Shown here piece by piece: positions 34,285 through 43,959 of a DNA stretch of 64,000 nucleotides. The first letter of the stretch is position 1, and each line of letters begins with the position of its first letter. Both the position numbers and the translations under genes were made by a program. The notes beneath the pieces were generated by a model. That model had not been told where the DNA came from. It saw only the letters and a list, made by a program, of their open reading frames with translations, and searched no databases. Origin of the DNA: an uncultured Maribacter sp. (lineage in GTDB: Bacteria > Bacteroidota > Bacteroidia > Flavobacteriales > Flavobacteriaceae); contig NZ_CANMRY010000010.1 of NCBI RefSeq assembly GCF_947500405.1, positions 1 to 64,000 on the forward strand. Reading direction: 5' to 3'.

Positions 34285-35466
34285 CTAATACCCCAAAACA
34301 AGAAATTCAGAACGTCTATTTACTTTGTGTTTACTTTCTGGGCAATAAACACCATCTCCACAATCATTTAACAACTTTTCTTCTCCATATGCTTTTGTAA
34401 TAAGTCTAGAAGAATCTACACCTTGTTTAATTAAATACTCTTTAGTGTTTTTTACACGTCTTTGAGACAGCTCTTTATTATAACCCGAAGATCCTCTAGA
34501 ATCGGTATGCGATGCAATCGTTAAATTTAAATCCGAAGTTTCCTTTAATAAAGTTGCTAAGGACTCTAATACTTTTCTAGAGTTTCTATTTATATAAGAG
34601 GAATTTAAACTAAAGTATACAAGGCCAAAATCTTTTATTTTATCTTGCAACATAGCCTTACGTACTCTTTTAGCTTCTTCAATTTTCTCTTTTTCAATAG
34701 CTGCTAATCTTGCAGCCTCTTTTTCTTTAGCTAATTTTTCTGCTAACAGCATTTCTTCTTTAATTCTATTTGCAGTAGCTATAGAATCATTTACTCGTTG
34801 TTTCTCTTTTTCTTGAGCCTCAATTAATGCCAATTTTTCTTCTCCTTTTTTAGATAAACCTTTCTCTATTCCAAATTGATATACAACTCCAACAGAGTGT
34901 TGCAAATGATTAGTTGCTCCATTAGAACCTATAGCCCATTTTCCTGAAGAATTAAAATCTAAACCTACCCTATCAGAAAACCAAGTTCTAAAACCTATTA
35001 TTGCATTATAGGTACCCCTACCAACATTGTTAGCATCTGTGTATCCTAAACCTGCACCTACATAAGGATCAAACCAAGCTGTTTCTCCAAACAATTTATT
35101 TAAATCATAAGAAACTCGAGCATCAAAGCCTAAGTAATCAGTTACATCTGTTACTATTACCCCATCAACTACTTTACCTTCTTTATATTTATTGTAAGAT
35201 ACTATTGCTTCTAGCCCTACTCCACTTTTAAAATAACGGCCTATACTTAATCTATTAGGAAAAGTTAATCCATTCCACTCTTCTTTAAAATTAAAAAGAC
35301 CATCTGCAACATCACCAGAATCATCTACAAAATTGTATCCTAACCCTAGCATCCACGAACTTTTTACAATACTATCTTTCTCTGTTAATTTTAATTCTTC
35401 TTGCGCAAAAATTGGCGTACATAAAAGAAGCGCAACAATTAGTATATAGTTTTTAATGTTTTTCAT
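34285..35466 (-). CDS. OmpA-family outer membrane protein
   Basis: 393 residues from ATG 35466. A longer in-frame extension to 35544 would bury the signal peptide, so the internal start MKNIKNYILIVALLL is preferred. Signal peptide to IFAQ, then an N-terminal eight-strand barrel-like domain (GLGYNFVDD ... GVVYQFG). A charged coiled-coil rich in K, E and A follows, and then an OmpA peptidoglycan-binding domain (VYFSLNSSYINRNS, IASHTDSRGS, RRVKNTKEYL, NRRSEFLVLG). It links the outer membrane to peptidoglycan. An inverted repeat (35514-35540) lies about 50 bases upstream of the start. Confidence 0.92.
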   Translation of the reverse strand: MKNIKNYILIVALLLCTPIFAQEELKLTEKDSIVKSSWMLGLGYNFVDDSGDVADGLFNFKEEWNGLTFPNRLSIGRYFKSGVGLEAIVSYNKYKEGKVVDGVIVTDVTDYLGFDARVSYDLNKLFGETAWFDPYVGAGLGYTDANNVGRGTYNAIIGFRTWFSDRVGLDFNSSGKWAIGSNGATNHLQHSVGVVYQFGIEKGLSKKGEEKLALIEAQEKEKQRVNDSIATANRIKEEMLLAEKLAKEKEAARLAAIEKEKIEEAKRVRKAMLQDKIKDFGLVYFSLNSSYINRNSRKVLESLATLLKETSDLNLTIASHTDSRGSSGYNKELSQRRVKNTKEYLIKQGVDSSRLITKAYGEEKLLNDCGDGVYCPESKHKVNRRSEFLVLGY

Positions 35467-35513
35467 AATTAAGATTTTGGAACTTATCGTCCGTAAAATT
35501 ATGAAAAGCAGAA

Positions 35514-35540
35514 TGTTAGATAAAATATAAACTTCTAACA
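35514..35540. promoter_or_regulatory. Spaced inverted repeat upstream of the OmpA gene
   Basis: TGTTAGA, 13 bases, TCTAACA. The position, 48-74 bases before the start codon, suits an operator or a leader hairpin. No regulator is known for it. Confidence 0.3.
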
Positions 35541-35589
35541 GCAAGGATATTCGTTGGAAAGATTAACGGTAATAATAATAGACAAACAA

Positions 35590-36018
35590 CTACTTTTTAA
35601 AAGTTATTTCTTTATCAAAAACGGGTATTTTATAAATTTTAAACGGACTTACAATAACTTTTTCCTTAGTTTTTTCTTTATTGTAAATTGTTTTTAATTG
35701 TATCTCTTCATCCGTTTCTAAAATTAATTCTAAAGCAGAATTTAAAGTATTCTGATGTTCTCCTGAACAAAGAACAACTAGAGTCTCTTTTTTAAAATCT
35801 ATAGTCGGAACTGGAATTCCTGGTTTTCTGGTCTTATTAATTTTTAAAAAAAAGCTTTTTAAACTTTTTTGGTCTTTAATAATAAAATTATCTTCTTTGG
35901 TTAATCCACTATAATTATCTTCTAATATTAAAACAATAGGCCCCTTAGAGGTTATCATATTTTTCTGCCCTTTACACGATACAACAAATACCAAAAGAAG
36001 TAATAATAAATTTTTCAT
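35590..36018 (-). CDS. Small conserved lipoprotein of unknown function
   Basis: 142 residues from ATG 36018, seven bases after the bshA stop. The longer frame to 36075 would overlap bshA and has no signal at its start. A lipoprotein signal is present with Cys15 (VVSCKGQK). The rest is a small mixed domain with LVVLCSGEHQNT and no motif I can name. Membership of the bshA operon suggests a linked role in envelope or redox function, but this is only context. Confidence 0.65.
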   Translation of the reverse strand: MKNLLLLLLVFVVSCKGQKNMITSKGPIVLILEDNYSGLTKEDNFIIKDQKSLKSFFLKINKTRKPGIPVPTIDFKKETLVVLCSGEHQNTLNSALELILETDEEIQLKTIYNKEKTKEKVIVSPFKIYKIPVFDKEITFKK

Positions 36019-36025
36019 AAGAATA

Positions 36026-37165
36026 TTATTTATTTTCACATCTAGTATCATATGCTCTTTGGTATATAGCTTCATAAAGCGGTAATATATTTAAAATATC
36101 AAACTCTTTAGCTACTGCAACAGCATTTTGTTTAAATGTGTTTAACTTATCATCATCACTTAACAACGTTATAGCATTCTCTGCCATTTCAGAAACGTTT
36201 CCTACATCACTTAAAAAACCAGTAACACCATGTCTATTAACTTCTGGGATACCTCCTGTATTACTAGATATTACAGGAACTTTATTTATCATAGCCTCTA
36301 GAGCAGCTAAACCAAAACTTTCTGTTTCTGATGGTAATAAAAACAGGTCAGAAAAACAAAGAATTTTATCAATCTCATTACTATTACCCAGAAATATTAC
36401 TTTGTCTGTAATACCGTATTCTTCACATAAAGCCTCTGCTTTTACTCTTTCTGGTCCTTCACCTACCATTATTAGTTTAGAAGGAACTTCTTTTTGTACT
36501 TTATTAAAAATATGAATTACATCTGGAATTCTTTTTACTTTTCTAAAATTACTAATATGAGTAATAATTTTTTCTCCTTCTTCTGCCATAGCAGTACGTT
36601 GGCAATCTGTAAAGGATGGTTTGTATTTTGTTTTGTCTATAAAATTAGGAACTACTTCTATTTCTCCTTTAATATTAAAAAGTTCTAAAGTACTCTTTTT
36701 AAGATTTTCCGAAACAGAAGTCACTACATCAGATTTATTAATACTAAAGGTAACCGCTGGCTTGTAAAAAGGGTGCTTACCAACCAATGTAATATCTGTA
36801 CCATGTAAGGTTGTTATCATTGGTAAGCAAAGTTCTTCTTCTTCTAACATTTTCTTTGCCATATACCCAGCATATGCATGCGGAATCGCATAATGTACAT
36901 GTAACAACTCTATTCCAAAAAGTTTTACAGTATCTACTAATTTACTAGATAATGCTAATTCATAAGGTTGGTATTGGAATAAAGGATATTCAGGAACATT
37001 TACCTCATGAAAATGAATATTGTTACTTAAAAGCTCTAATCGAACTGGTTGCCTATAGGTTACAAAATGTATTTCGTGTCCTCTATTGGCTAATGCTATA
37101 CCTAATTCTGTTGCTACAACACCACTACCTCCAAAGGTTGGGTAACATACTATTGCTATCTTCAT
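36026..37165 (-). CDS. bshA: N-acetyl-alpha-D-glucosaminyl L-malate synthase
   Basis: 379 residues, GT4-type. It catalyses the first step of bacillithiol synthesis, joining GlcNAc from UDP-GlcNAc to L-malate. The N-terminus CYPTFGGSGVVATELG is the BshA signature. HVHYAIPHAYAGYMAK, TTLHGTDITLVG, NFIDKTKY and the donor region SETESFGLAALEAM complete the match. It lies 16 bases after the GH3 fusion gene, so the two are co-transcribed. bshB and bshC are not in the window. Confidence 0.95.
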   Translation of the reverse strand: MKIAIVCYPTFGGSGVVATELGIALANRGHEIHFVTYRQPVRLELLSNNIHFHEVNVPEYPLFQYQPYELALSSKLVDTVKLFGIELLHVHYAIPHAYAGYMAKKMLEEEELCLPMITTLHGTDITLVGKHPFYKPAVTFSINKSDVVTSVSENLKKSTLELFNIKGEIEVVPNFIDKTKYKPSFTDCQRTAMAEEGEKIITHISNFRKVKRIPDVIHIFNKVQKEVPSKLIMVGEGPERVKAEALCEEYGITDKVIFLGNSNEIDKILCFSDLFLLPSETESFGLAALEAMINKVPVISSNTGGIPEVNRHGVTGFLSDVGNVSEMAENAITLLSDDDKLNTFKQNAVAVAKEFDILNILPLYEAIYQRAYDTRCENK

Positions 37166-37181
37166 TTTACAAAGCTACCTT

Positions 37182-40091
37182 TTAATTTATAATAGCATCA
37201 TAAATTAACTTTTGAATCCTTGTTCTTAACCCAGATTTAACTAAAAGTGTATTAGATGCTGTAGGATATGTTCTATTAGAAAGAAACACATAAACTATTT
37301 CTTCTTCGGGGTCTGCCCAAGTATAAGTGCCTGTAAAACCACTATGTCCAAAACTTTTCCGAGATACACAGCCACAAGTTGGTCCGCTCTTTTCCAATTG
37401 TGGTTTATCAAACCCCACTCCCCTTCTAACATTTTTATCACAAAAATAACAAGTGTTAAATTTTTTCACTGTTCTAGAGTTTAAATACCTATCACCTCCA
37501 TAATATCCATTTTGCAAATACATTTGCATAATCTTAGCGACATCATTTGCATTACTAAAAAGACCTGCATGTCCTCCTACGCCACCTTGCATGGCTGCTC
37601 CCATATCATGCACATAACCCTGCACAGTTTGGTATCTATAATACGTATCTTCTTCTGATGGTACTATTTCTTTTTTAGAATGATTTTCTAATGGATTATA
37701 ACCCGTTTGGAAAGCTCCTATGGGCTTATATATAAAATCTGATGCTAATTCATCTAAACCCTTATTATATGTATCTTCTATATATTTTTTCATAACATAA
37801 TAAGAAACATCGCTATAACGGTATCTATTAGATTTTAAATCTTGTCTTCCTATTCTGTTATAAATTGAATCTTTATATGCATCTGTCAAGTATAAATTAT
37901 CGGCTACTTTTATGGAAAAACCCGGTAATTTTTGTTCTCTATAAAATTCTTTAGATGGTTTTCTTTTTTTGTCTAGTGTACTTGCATAAAAAGCTATCCA
38001 AGCTGGCAATCTTCCATAATGCGAAAGTGCTTTTAAAACGGTAACATTTTTTATTTCTGTATCTGCGTATGCCGGTATTAATTCTTGAAACGTATTATTC
38101 AATTTAATTTTACCCTCTTGCTCCATTTTCATTACCATAGGTAACGTTGCTAATATTTTAGTCACAGAAGCTAAATCATAAATATGATTAGGGGTTATTT
38201 TTTCGTTAGATTTATAAGTAGGTTTCCCATACCCTTTATTAAATATAACCTTCCCTTTTCTTGCTATTAAAACTTGTGCACCTGGAAACATTAAAGAATC
38301 TAAACCATTTTGGACTAATTTATCTACTTCTGCTAATTTAGAAGAACTAAGTCCAACTCTCTCCGGAATACTATACCCTAACCTTCTTAAAGACTTTAAT
38401 TCCACACTAGTATTAACTGGTAACGTAGCATTTGCAGAAACTGGTAATTTCCCTTTTGCTGCTATTGCTCCAAATATTACTTGCGCAGTTTTTTCTTGAG
38501 CAATTTTACTATTTTGGTATCCTACTACAACACCATCTATAAAACTCAAATCTATATTAAGAAGTGCATATGGTTTTGTAAATACGCTTAATATTACATT
38601 AGAACCTCTTTCTTTACTAATCTCTTTGAGAATATTCTTCTCATTTTTAGTTAGCGAATAAGCTTTCCATGGGCTCTCATTACTCCTGTGATGCCCTATA
38701 ATTACTAAATTATACGGTTTTAATTTCTTTTTTAACGTTGCAACATCGTTTCCTTGTATATGAATAACTTTTGCATATTTATTAAGCTCGTTTAAAAATG
38801 GTTTATGGTCTGCATCTCCAAACTTTATATAGGCAATTTTCTTATTTTCAAGTTTTTTAATACCCATTAAATAAAACTTATTCTTTACTACTGTAATGGC
38901 ATTCTCAATAGCCTCTTCATAAATTAAATCGTCTTCTAATGCGTTTAAGTCTTTATATAAATTTTTGGTTACTATTGGTTTGTAGTTATGTAAACCAACT
39001 TTATATTTTGCCAATAAAATTTTCTTTACAGAATATGCTAATCTGTTTTCAGAAAATTTACCTTTATTATAAGCTTTTATTAATTTCTCTTTTGCTTTTT
39101 GCACTTCAGTTGGCATTAAAAGAATATCATTACCTGCCATAAATGCGGCTAATTCTACATCACCATTTTTTCCTTGCGTAGAAACGCCTTTCATATTTAA
39201 AGCATCTGTAAAAACCAACCCTTTAAATTTTAATTTCTCTTTTAATATCCCAGTTATAATTTGTTCTGATAAAGAAGAAGGTAAATTTTTTTTTATTTCT
39301 AATCCGGGTACATTTAAGTGCGCAACCATTATACTACTTAATCCTGATTTTATAAGTTGTTTGTATGGATAAAGCTCCACACTATCTAATCTTTCTTTTG
39401 TAAAATTTATGGTAGGTAATGTTAAATGAGAATCTACAGAGGTATCTCCGTGCCCTGGAAAATGTTTACCGCTTGATAAAACACCAGCACTTTCCATTCC
39501 CTGCATAAAAGCAATACCCTTTGCTGCTACATTAAATTTATCTTCCCCAAAAGAACGATTTCCTATTATAGGGTTTTTAGGATTGGTATTAATATCTATA
39601 TCTGGGGCAAAATTAATATGCACTCCAATACGCTTAGCGTGCTTTCCTATTTGTCTACCAACTTTTTCTACTATAGCATTATCTTTAATTGCTCCTAGCG
39701 TCATGTTCCAAGGGAATGCGTAGGTAGAATCTAAACGCATTGCTAAACCCCATTCTGCATCCATACCTACTAATAATGGTAAGTCTGAGTACGATTGAAA
39801 TTTATTTGCGAGTTTTGCTTGTTGTACTGGCCCTCCTTTTGAAAATATAATACCTCCAATTTTTTCAGTTTTAATTAAGGCTTTTATTTTATCTATACTT
39901 GCTTTATTTTGGTTAGAAGCTATACTAACCATAAAGAGTTGTCCAAGTTTTTCTTCTAGTGTCATCTTCTCGTAGGTAAGATTTACCCACCTTTGCTGTG
40001 CCATACTATCTCTAGACACTAAAGGGTTAGACTGCCCTTGCGCATTTAAGAAATAAAAAAATAGAAGAAAAACGGTTAGATTAAAACGCAT
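37182..40091 (-). CDS. GH3 glycosidase fused to a beta-lactamase-like serine hydrolase
   Basis: 969 residues with a signal peptide ending near NAQGQ. Residues 40-380 are a GH3 catalytic domain of the NagZ type with GKHFPGHGDTSVDSH at about 208-222, containing the family's His/Asp site. A GH3 C-terminal domain follows to about 585. Residues 590-969 form a class C beta-lactamase/penicillin-binding-like domain with Ser642-x-x-Lys645 (SVTK), YSD in place of the usual YxN, and a HSGFTGT box. It probably cuts GlcNAc-MurNAc in cell-wall fragments and acts on a peptide or ester. The fusion is known in Bacteroidota. It is the first gene of an operon with bshA. Confidence 0.92.
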   Translation of the reverse strand: MRFNLTVFLLFFYFLNAQGQSNPLVSRDSMAQQRWVNLTYEKMTLEEKLGQLFMVSIASNQNKASIDKIKALIKTEKIGGIIFSKGGPVQQAKLANKFQSYSDLPLLVGMDAEWGLAMRLDSTYAFPWNMTLGAIKDNAIVEKVGRQIGKHAKRIGVHINFAPDIDINTNPKNPIIGNRSFGEDKFNVAAKGIAFMQGMESAGVLSSGKHFPGHGDTSVDSHLTLPTINFTKERLDSVELYPYKQLIKSGLSSIMVAHLNVPGLEIKKNLPSSLSEQIITGILKEKLKFKGLVFTDALNMKGVSTQGKNGDVELAAFMAGNDILLMPTEVQKAKEKLIKAYNKGKFSENRLAYSVKKILLAKYKVGLHNYKPIVTKNLYKDLNALEDDLIYEEAIENAITVVKNKFYLMGIKKLENKKIAYIKFGDADHKPFLNELNKYAKVIHIQGNDVATLKKKLKPYNLVIIGHHRSNESPWKAYSLTKNEKNILKEISKERGSNVILSVFTKPYALLNIDLSFIDGVVVGYQNSKIAQEKTAQVIFGAIAAKGKLPVSANATLPVNTSVELKSLRRLGYSIPERVGLSSSKLAEVDKLVQNGLDSLMFPGAQVLIARKGKVIFNKGYGKPTYKSNEKITPNHIYDLASVTKILATLPMVMKMEQEGKIKLNNTFQELIPAYADTEIKNVTVLKALSHYGRLPAWIAFYASTLDKKRKPSKEFYREQKLPGFSIKVADNLYLTDAYKDSIYNRIGRQDLKSNRYRYSDVSYYVMKKYIEDTYNKGLDELASDFIYKPIGAFQTGYNPLENHSKKEIVPSEEDTYYRYQTVQGYVHDMGAAMQGGVGGHAGLFSNANDVAKIMQMYLQNGYYGGDRYLNSRTVKKFNTCYFCDKNVRRGVGFDKPQLEKSGPTCGCVSRKSFGHSGFTGTYTWADPEEEIVYVFLSNRTYPTASNTLLVKSGLRTRIQKLIYDAIIN

Positions 40092-40196
40092 ATAAAATTG
40101 TGTATGAAAATAACTAAAAAGAATTTACATTATTGCATTTTATTCTTTTTAAAAAGTAGTTTTAAATAATAAAGCAAGTACTATACCAAAAGAATA

Positions 40197-40679
40197 TTAC
40201 ATAAACCTACTATGCCAACTTTCTGATGCAGGCACTTCCCAATGTTCTAAATACTCTCCTTTATTTGTAACTAAATTATTAAACACAATTGTTTTTAAAG
40301 AAACAGCTTTCTCTTTTGCCATTTTCTTAAAATCTATAAGAGGTTTATATGCTACATATTCTCCTTGCTTATATGATACATTCATTTTGTCCAGTAAAAG
40401 CACATCGTACTTTTTCTCTAATTGCATAATAAAATGCACAGAGGCATCTATGGAGCAACCTGTAGCAGCGTTTAAAGATTGATCTAATGCTAAGATTATA
40501 AATCTATTATATTTAATTTCAAACCCTGCTTTTAAATCACTTCCATGTGCTGTCCAATCCGCAATAAAAGTTTTAAAATCTTTATTTATATCTACTAATT
40601 CTTGCTCAGAAAAAGACCTACTACATTGGTAAATCCATACTCTAGACGAATTAGGTAATTCTTTAAAATCTACTAACAT
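40197..40679 (-). CDS. Conserved protein, often mislabelled ABC transporter ATPase
   Basis: 160 residues. Homologues in Flavobacteriia are commonly named ABC transporter ATPase, but no Walker A, Walker B or signature motif is present here. Visible features are SSRVWIYQCSR near the N-terminus, a central FIILALDQSLNAATGCSIDASV and a C-terminal EVPASESWHSRFM. It is soluble with no signal. It lies 14 bases after the CCG-domain Fe-S protein gene and is probably co-transcribed with it. The function is unknown; the conserved cysteine and serine could be functional. Confidence 0.65.
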   Translation of the reverse strand: MLVDFKELPNSSRVWIYQCSRSFSEQELVDINKDFKTFIADWTAHGSDLKAGFEIKYNRFIILALDQSLNAATGCSIDASVHFIMQLEKKYDVLLLDKMNVSYKQGEYVAYKPLIDFKKMAKEKAVSLKTIVFNNLVTNKGEYLEHWEVPASESWHSRFM

Positions 40680-40693
40680 TTTTTATTTTAATA

Positions 40694-41488
40694 TTATAGT
40701 TCTTCTGCAGTTGCAATAATTTCAGCAATATCCATTACTTTAACTATATCTTCTTTTTCTTTATTTTTTACCCCATCTGTCATCATAGTTATACAATAAG
40801 GGCAGCCTGTTGCTATAATGTTTGGTTTTGTTCTAAGTGCATCTTCTGTTCTTAGTACATTAACATCTTTATCTCCTTTTTCTGGTTCTTTAAACATTTG
40901 TGCACCACCAGCTCCACAACATAATGCTGTTTGCTTATTCCTTTTCATTTCAATAATATTTGCATCTGTTTTTTTAAGGACTTCTCTTGGCGCATCATAT
41001 TCATTATTTGCTCTTCCTAAGTAACAAGGGTCATGAAATGTAATGCGTTTTCCTTTATAAAGGCTTCCTGTGACATTTAATTTTCCAGAATTAATTAAAT
41101 CTTGAATAAATTGGGTGTGATGAATAACGTCGTAAACACCTCCTAAACCTGGATATTCATTCTTTAAACAATTATAAGAATGAGGATCACAGGTTACTAT
41201 TTTTTTAATTCCATATCCGTTTAAAACTTCAATATTCATTAAAGCTTGCATTTGAAAAAGAAATTCATTTCCTGCTCGTTTAGCAACATCACCAGTACAA
41301 CTTTCTTCTGTTCCTAAAACAGCAAAATCTACATTGGCTTTATTTAAAATTTTAACAAAAGCTCTTGTTATTTTCTTTGCTCTATCATCAAAACTACCAG
41401 CAGAACCTACCCAGAACAACACTTCGGGTTTCCTACCTTCTGCCATACATTGCCCCATTGTAGGAACCCTTAGTTTATCATTACTCAT
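40694..41488 (-). CDS. CCG-domain (Fe-S)-binding oxidoreductase subunit
   Basis: 264 residues made of two cysteine-rich CCG domains of the HdrB/GlcF/LutA type. Visible motifs are TEESCTGD, TCDPHSYN, FHDPCYLGR and ALCCGAGGAQMF. Each CCG domain supplies cysteines for a cubane-type Fe-S cluster used in disulfide or hydroxy-acid redox chemistry. It is soluble. The membrane 4Fe-4S protein just upstream would be its electron partner, giving a split HdrDE-like unit. Substrate unknown. Confidence 0.87.
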   Translation of the reverse strand: MSNDKLRVPTMGQCMAEGRKPEVLFWVGSAGSFDDRAKKITRAFVKILNKANVDFAVLGTEESCTGDVAKRAGNEFLFQMQALMNIEVLNGYGIKKIVTCDPHSYNCLKNEYPGLGGVYDVIHHTQFIQDLINSGKLNVTGSLYKGKRITFHDPCYLGRANNEYDAPREVLKKTDANIIEMKRNKQTALCCGAGGAQMFKEPEKGDKDVNVLRTEDALRTKPNIIATGCPYCITMMTDGVKNKEKEDIVKVMDIAEIIATAEEL

Positions 41489-41583
41489 AAAATCAACGTT
41501 TTATATAAATGCTTAAGTTTCTTTTAATACATTACTAAATAAGCTTAAAGCAAATATTTTTAAAAATTTAACCTTACTGCTTA

Positions 41584-42906
41584 TTATTCTTCAACCCAAT
41601 TTAACCTGTCCATCTGATTATATGGCCAAGGCGCACCATTATTTTCTATATTAGACATCATATTATTTAATTCTACTGGAGCAGCACTTTGCTCCATTAC
41701 TAAATAACGGCGCATGTCTTGAATAATTGATAATGGACTAATACTTACTGGGCATTCTTCTACACAAGCATTACAAGTAGTACATGCCCATAGTTCTTCT
41801 TTAGTTATGTAATCTCCCAGGAGTTGTCTCCCATCATCTACAAAAACTCCTTTATTAGCATCTATATTTTTACCCACTTCCTCTAGGCGGTCACGGGTAT
41901 CCATCATAATTTTACGAGGAGATAATTTTTTCCCAGTTAAATTTGCAGGACAAGAAGAGGTACACCTACCACATTCTGTACAGGTATAAGCATTTAATAA
42001 TTGTACCCAACTTAAATCTTTAACATCAGATGCTCCAAATTTTTCTGGAACTGAGTCATCTTCTGCAGGTGCAGCAAAAGGGTCTGCACTTGGATCCATC
42101 ATTAATTTTACCTCTTTAGTTATAGCTTCTAAATTATTTAACTTCCCTTTTGGTTCTAGGCTTCCGTAATACGTATTAGGAAATGCTAGTAAAATATGCA
42201 AATGCTTAGAATAGTATAAGTAATTTAGGAAACATAAAATTCCGATTATGTGTAACCACCATGCTGTTCTCTCTAATACTATTAAGGATGAGATAGACAT
42301 ATCTGAAAATAAAGATGCTATAAACTGACTTACTGGAAAAGCTCCTGCTTTTGCATAATGGGGTACATCTAGTAGTTGAAGCTGATAGTCTGCAGCATTC
42401 ATAGTCAAGAACAAAGTCATTAATACCAATTCTATATATAGTATTATATTTCCATCATTCTTAGGCCATCCGTTCATTTCTGGGTTTACAAAACGCTTTA
42501 TTCTAATAATATTTCTTCTAATCCAAAAAATAACAACAGCTACTATTACTAATAGTGCTAAAATCTCAAAAGAGCCAATTAAAAGATTATATACACTCCC
42601 TAATGAAGCAAATATTCTATGGGTACCAAAAAGGCCATCTATAATTATTTCTAAAACTTCAAGGTTAATAATTATAAAACCTGCATAGACAATAATATGA
42701 AGAAAACCAGCAACAGGTCTTACCACCATTTTAGTTTGACCAAGTGCAATTTTGGCCATATTTTTCCATCGTTGGGGTTTATTATCACTTACATCTACAT
42801 CTTTTCCTAGTTTTATGTTTCTAGAAAGACGTAATACGTTTTTAGTAAAAAATCCAATTCCCGCAACTAAAACGATTGCGAATAAAATATTTGAAAGATA
42901 TTCCAT
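41584..42906 (-). CDS. Membrane 4Fe-4S oxidoreductase
   Basis: 440 residues. The first 250 have about six membrane helices resembling a heme-b type NarI/HdrE module (histidines in FLHIIVYAG and WWLHIIG). Two 4Fe-4S motifs then follow: Cys309 onwards (CTECGRCTSSCP) and Cys375 onwards (CTTCNACVEECP). Electrons may pass between the quinone pool and the soluble CCG partner encoded next. It lies 12 bases after the MCE gene. The operon order amidase, MCE, Fe-S membrane protein, CCG protein may be only co-location. Confidence 0.87.
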   Translation of the reverse strand: MEYLSNILFAIVLVAGIGFFTKNVLRLSRNIKLGKDVDVSDNKPQRWKNMAKIALGQTKMVVRPVAGFLHIIVYAGFIIINLEVLEIIIDGLFGTHRIFASLGSVYNLLIGSFEILALLVIVAVVIFWIRRNIIRIKRFVNPEMNGWPKNDGNIILYIELVLMTLFLTMNAADYQLQLLDVPHYAKAGAFPVSQFIASLFSDMSISSLIVLERTAWWLHIIGILCFLNYLYYSKHLHILLAFPNTYYGSLEPKGKLNNLEAITKEVKLMMDPSADPFAAPAEDDSVPEKFGASDVKDLSWVQLLNAYTCTECGRCTSSCPANLTGKKLSPRKIMMDTRDRLEEVGKNIDANKGVFVDDGRQLLGDYITKEELWACTTCNACVEECPVSISPLSIIQDMRRYLVMEQSAAPVELNNMMSNIENNGAPWPYNQMDRLNWVEE

Positions 42907-42918
42907 AAAAAATCTCAG

Positions 42919-43959
42919 TTATTCAATATTTTCCGCAGGGTCTTCCTCCGGAACGGTGTATTCTTTTTGTTTTTTTCCAAATACAGATACATTAACATAT
43001 CGCTTAGGATTTAATCTAAAGTCTTGTAGTAATAAATCTAATTCTTTAGAAGCACTATTAAGGTTCGTGTACAACTCTTCGTTATTCATTAATTTTCCTA
43101 ATGTCCCATTTCCTCTATCTATTTTTGCCATTAACTTATCTAAATTAGCGACTGTAGATTCTAGATTAGAAAGGGTTCTTCCTAAACCTGCATTATTTAT
43201 AGAATCTGTAATGCTTGTTAGATTAGAGGTAAGAGATTCAAAGTTTGTTAAAGATTCATTTAACTTACCTTCATTATTTTTTAAAATATTATTTAAGACA
43301 GATGCACTGCCGTTTAAACTAACCATAAGATCGCTTAAACCAGCAATAGCGGTTTGCAAATCTTTTTTAGTTTTTTTATCTAGTACTTTATTTACATTTA
43401 ATAAAACAGAATCTGCATCCGTTACAGCAGATTCAAACTTTTTAAATAATGGTGTTAATTTTTGCTGTGCAAGTTCTGTTAACCCTGGCCTTGTTTCTGT
43501 AGTTAAGGTATCTCCTGTTTTTGCAATAGGAGCATCATCAAAAACCGGAATTATTTGCAATCCCTTACCTCCTATTATTCCAGTATCATACAGTTCTGCT
43601 CTACTATTCTTAGAAAAACTAAAGTCTTTATTTACAGTAAAAGTTACTAGTAAATTACCCATACCATCTTTAAACTGAATATCATTTACAGTTCCTACAG
43701 AAAAGCCGTTAATAGAAACAGGGGTTCCTGGCTGCAAACCTCCAATATGAGGATAAATTGCATAAAGCTTATTATTATTATCAAAAAGCGGTGTGGACTT
43801 TAAGTAACTAAACCCCATTATAAATAAAAGTATTCCTCCTATAACAATTATTCCTGTTTTAATTTCTCTAGATAGTTTCAAACGAATATGTTTTGGGTTC
43901 CTAACAAAATTAGAAATATTTTTTTTGATCTTAGCAATTTTATTCAGATATGTACTCAA
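42919..43959 (-). CDS. MCE/MlaD-family lipid transport protein
   Basis: 346 residues. A basic N-terminus precedes one membrane helix at about 35-52 (IKTGIIVIGGILLFIMG). An MCE domain follows (YAIYPHIGGLQPGTPVSING ends near res 90; GIIGGKGLQIIPVF), then a long coiled-coil-like region. Such proteins form inner-membrane-anchored lipid-binding rings in Mla-type transport between membranes. The start overlaps the upstream amidase gene by 20 bases. A later non-ATG start near residue 28, just before the membrane helix, is possible. No MlaE or MlaF gene is adjacent. Confidence 0.88.
   Translation of the reverse strand: MSTYLNKIAKIKKNISNFVRNPKHIRLKLSREIKTGIIVIGGILLFIMGFSYLKSTPLFDNNNKLYAIYPHIGGLQPGTPVSINGFSVGTVNDIQFKDGMGNLLVTFTVNKDFSFSKNSRAELYDTGIIGGKGLQIIPVFDDAPIAKTGDTLTTETRPGLTELAQQKLTPLFKKFESAVTDADSVLLNVNKVLDKKTKKDLQTAIAGLSDLMVSLNGSASVLNNILKNNEGKLNESLTNFESLTSNLTSITDSINNAGLGRTLSNLESTVANLDKLMAKIDRGNGTLGKLMNNEELYTNLNSASKELDLLLQDFRLNPKRYVNVSVFGKKQKEYTVPEEDPAENIE

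Noticed and set aside
40197..40679. ABC transporter ATPase as product name
   Set aside because: No Walker A, Walker B or ABC signature motif is present.
42752..43678. A 308-codon plus-strand open frame
   Set aside because: It runs antisense across the MCE and Fe-S genes, which have clear family motifs; it has no recognisable motif of its own and a composition expected of a shadow frame.
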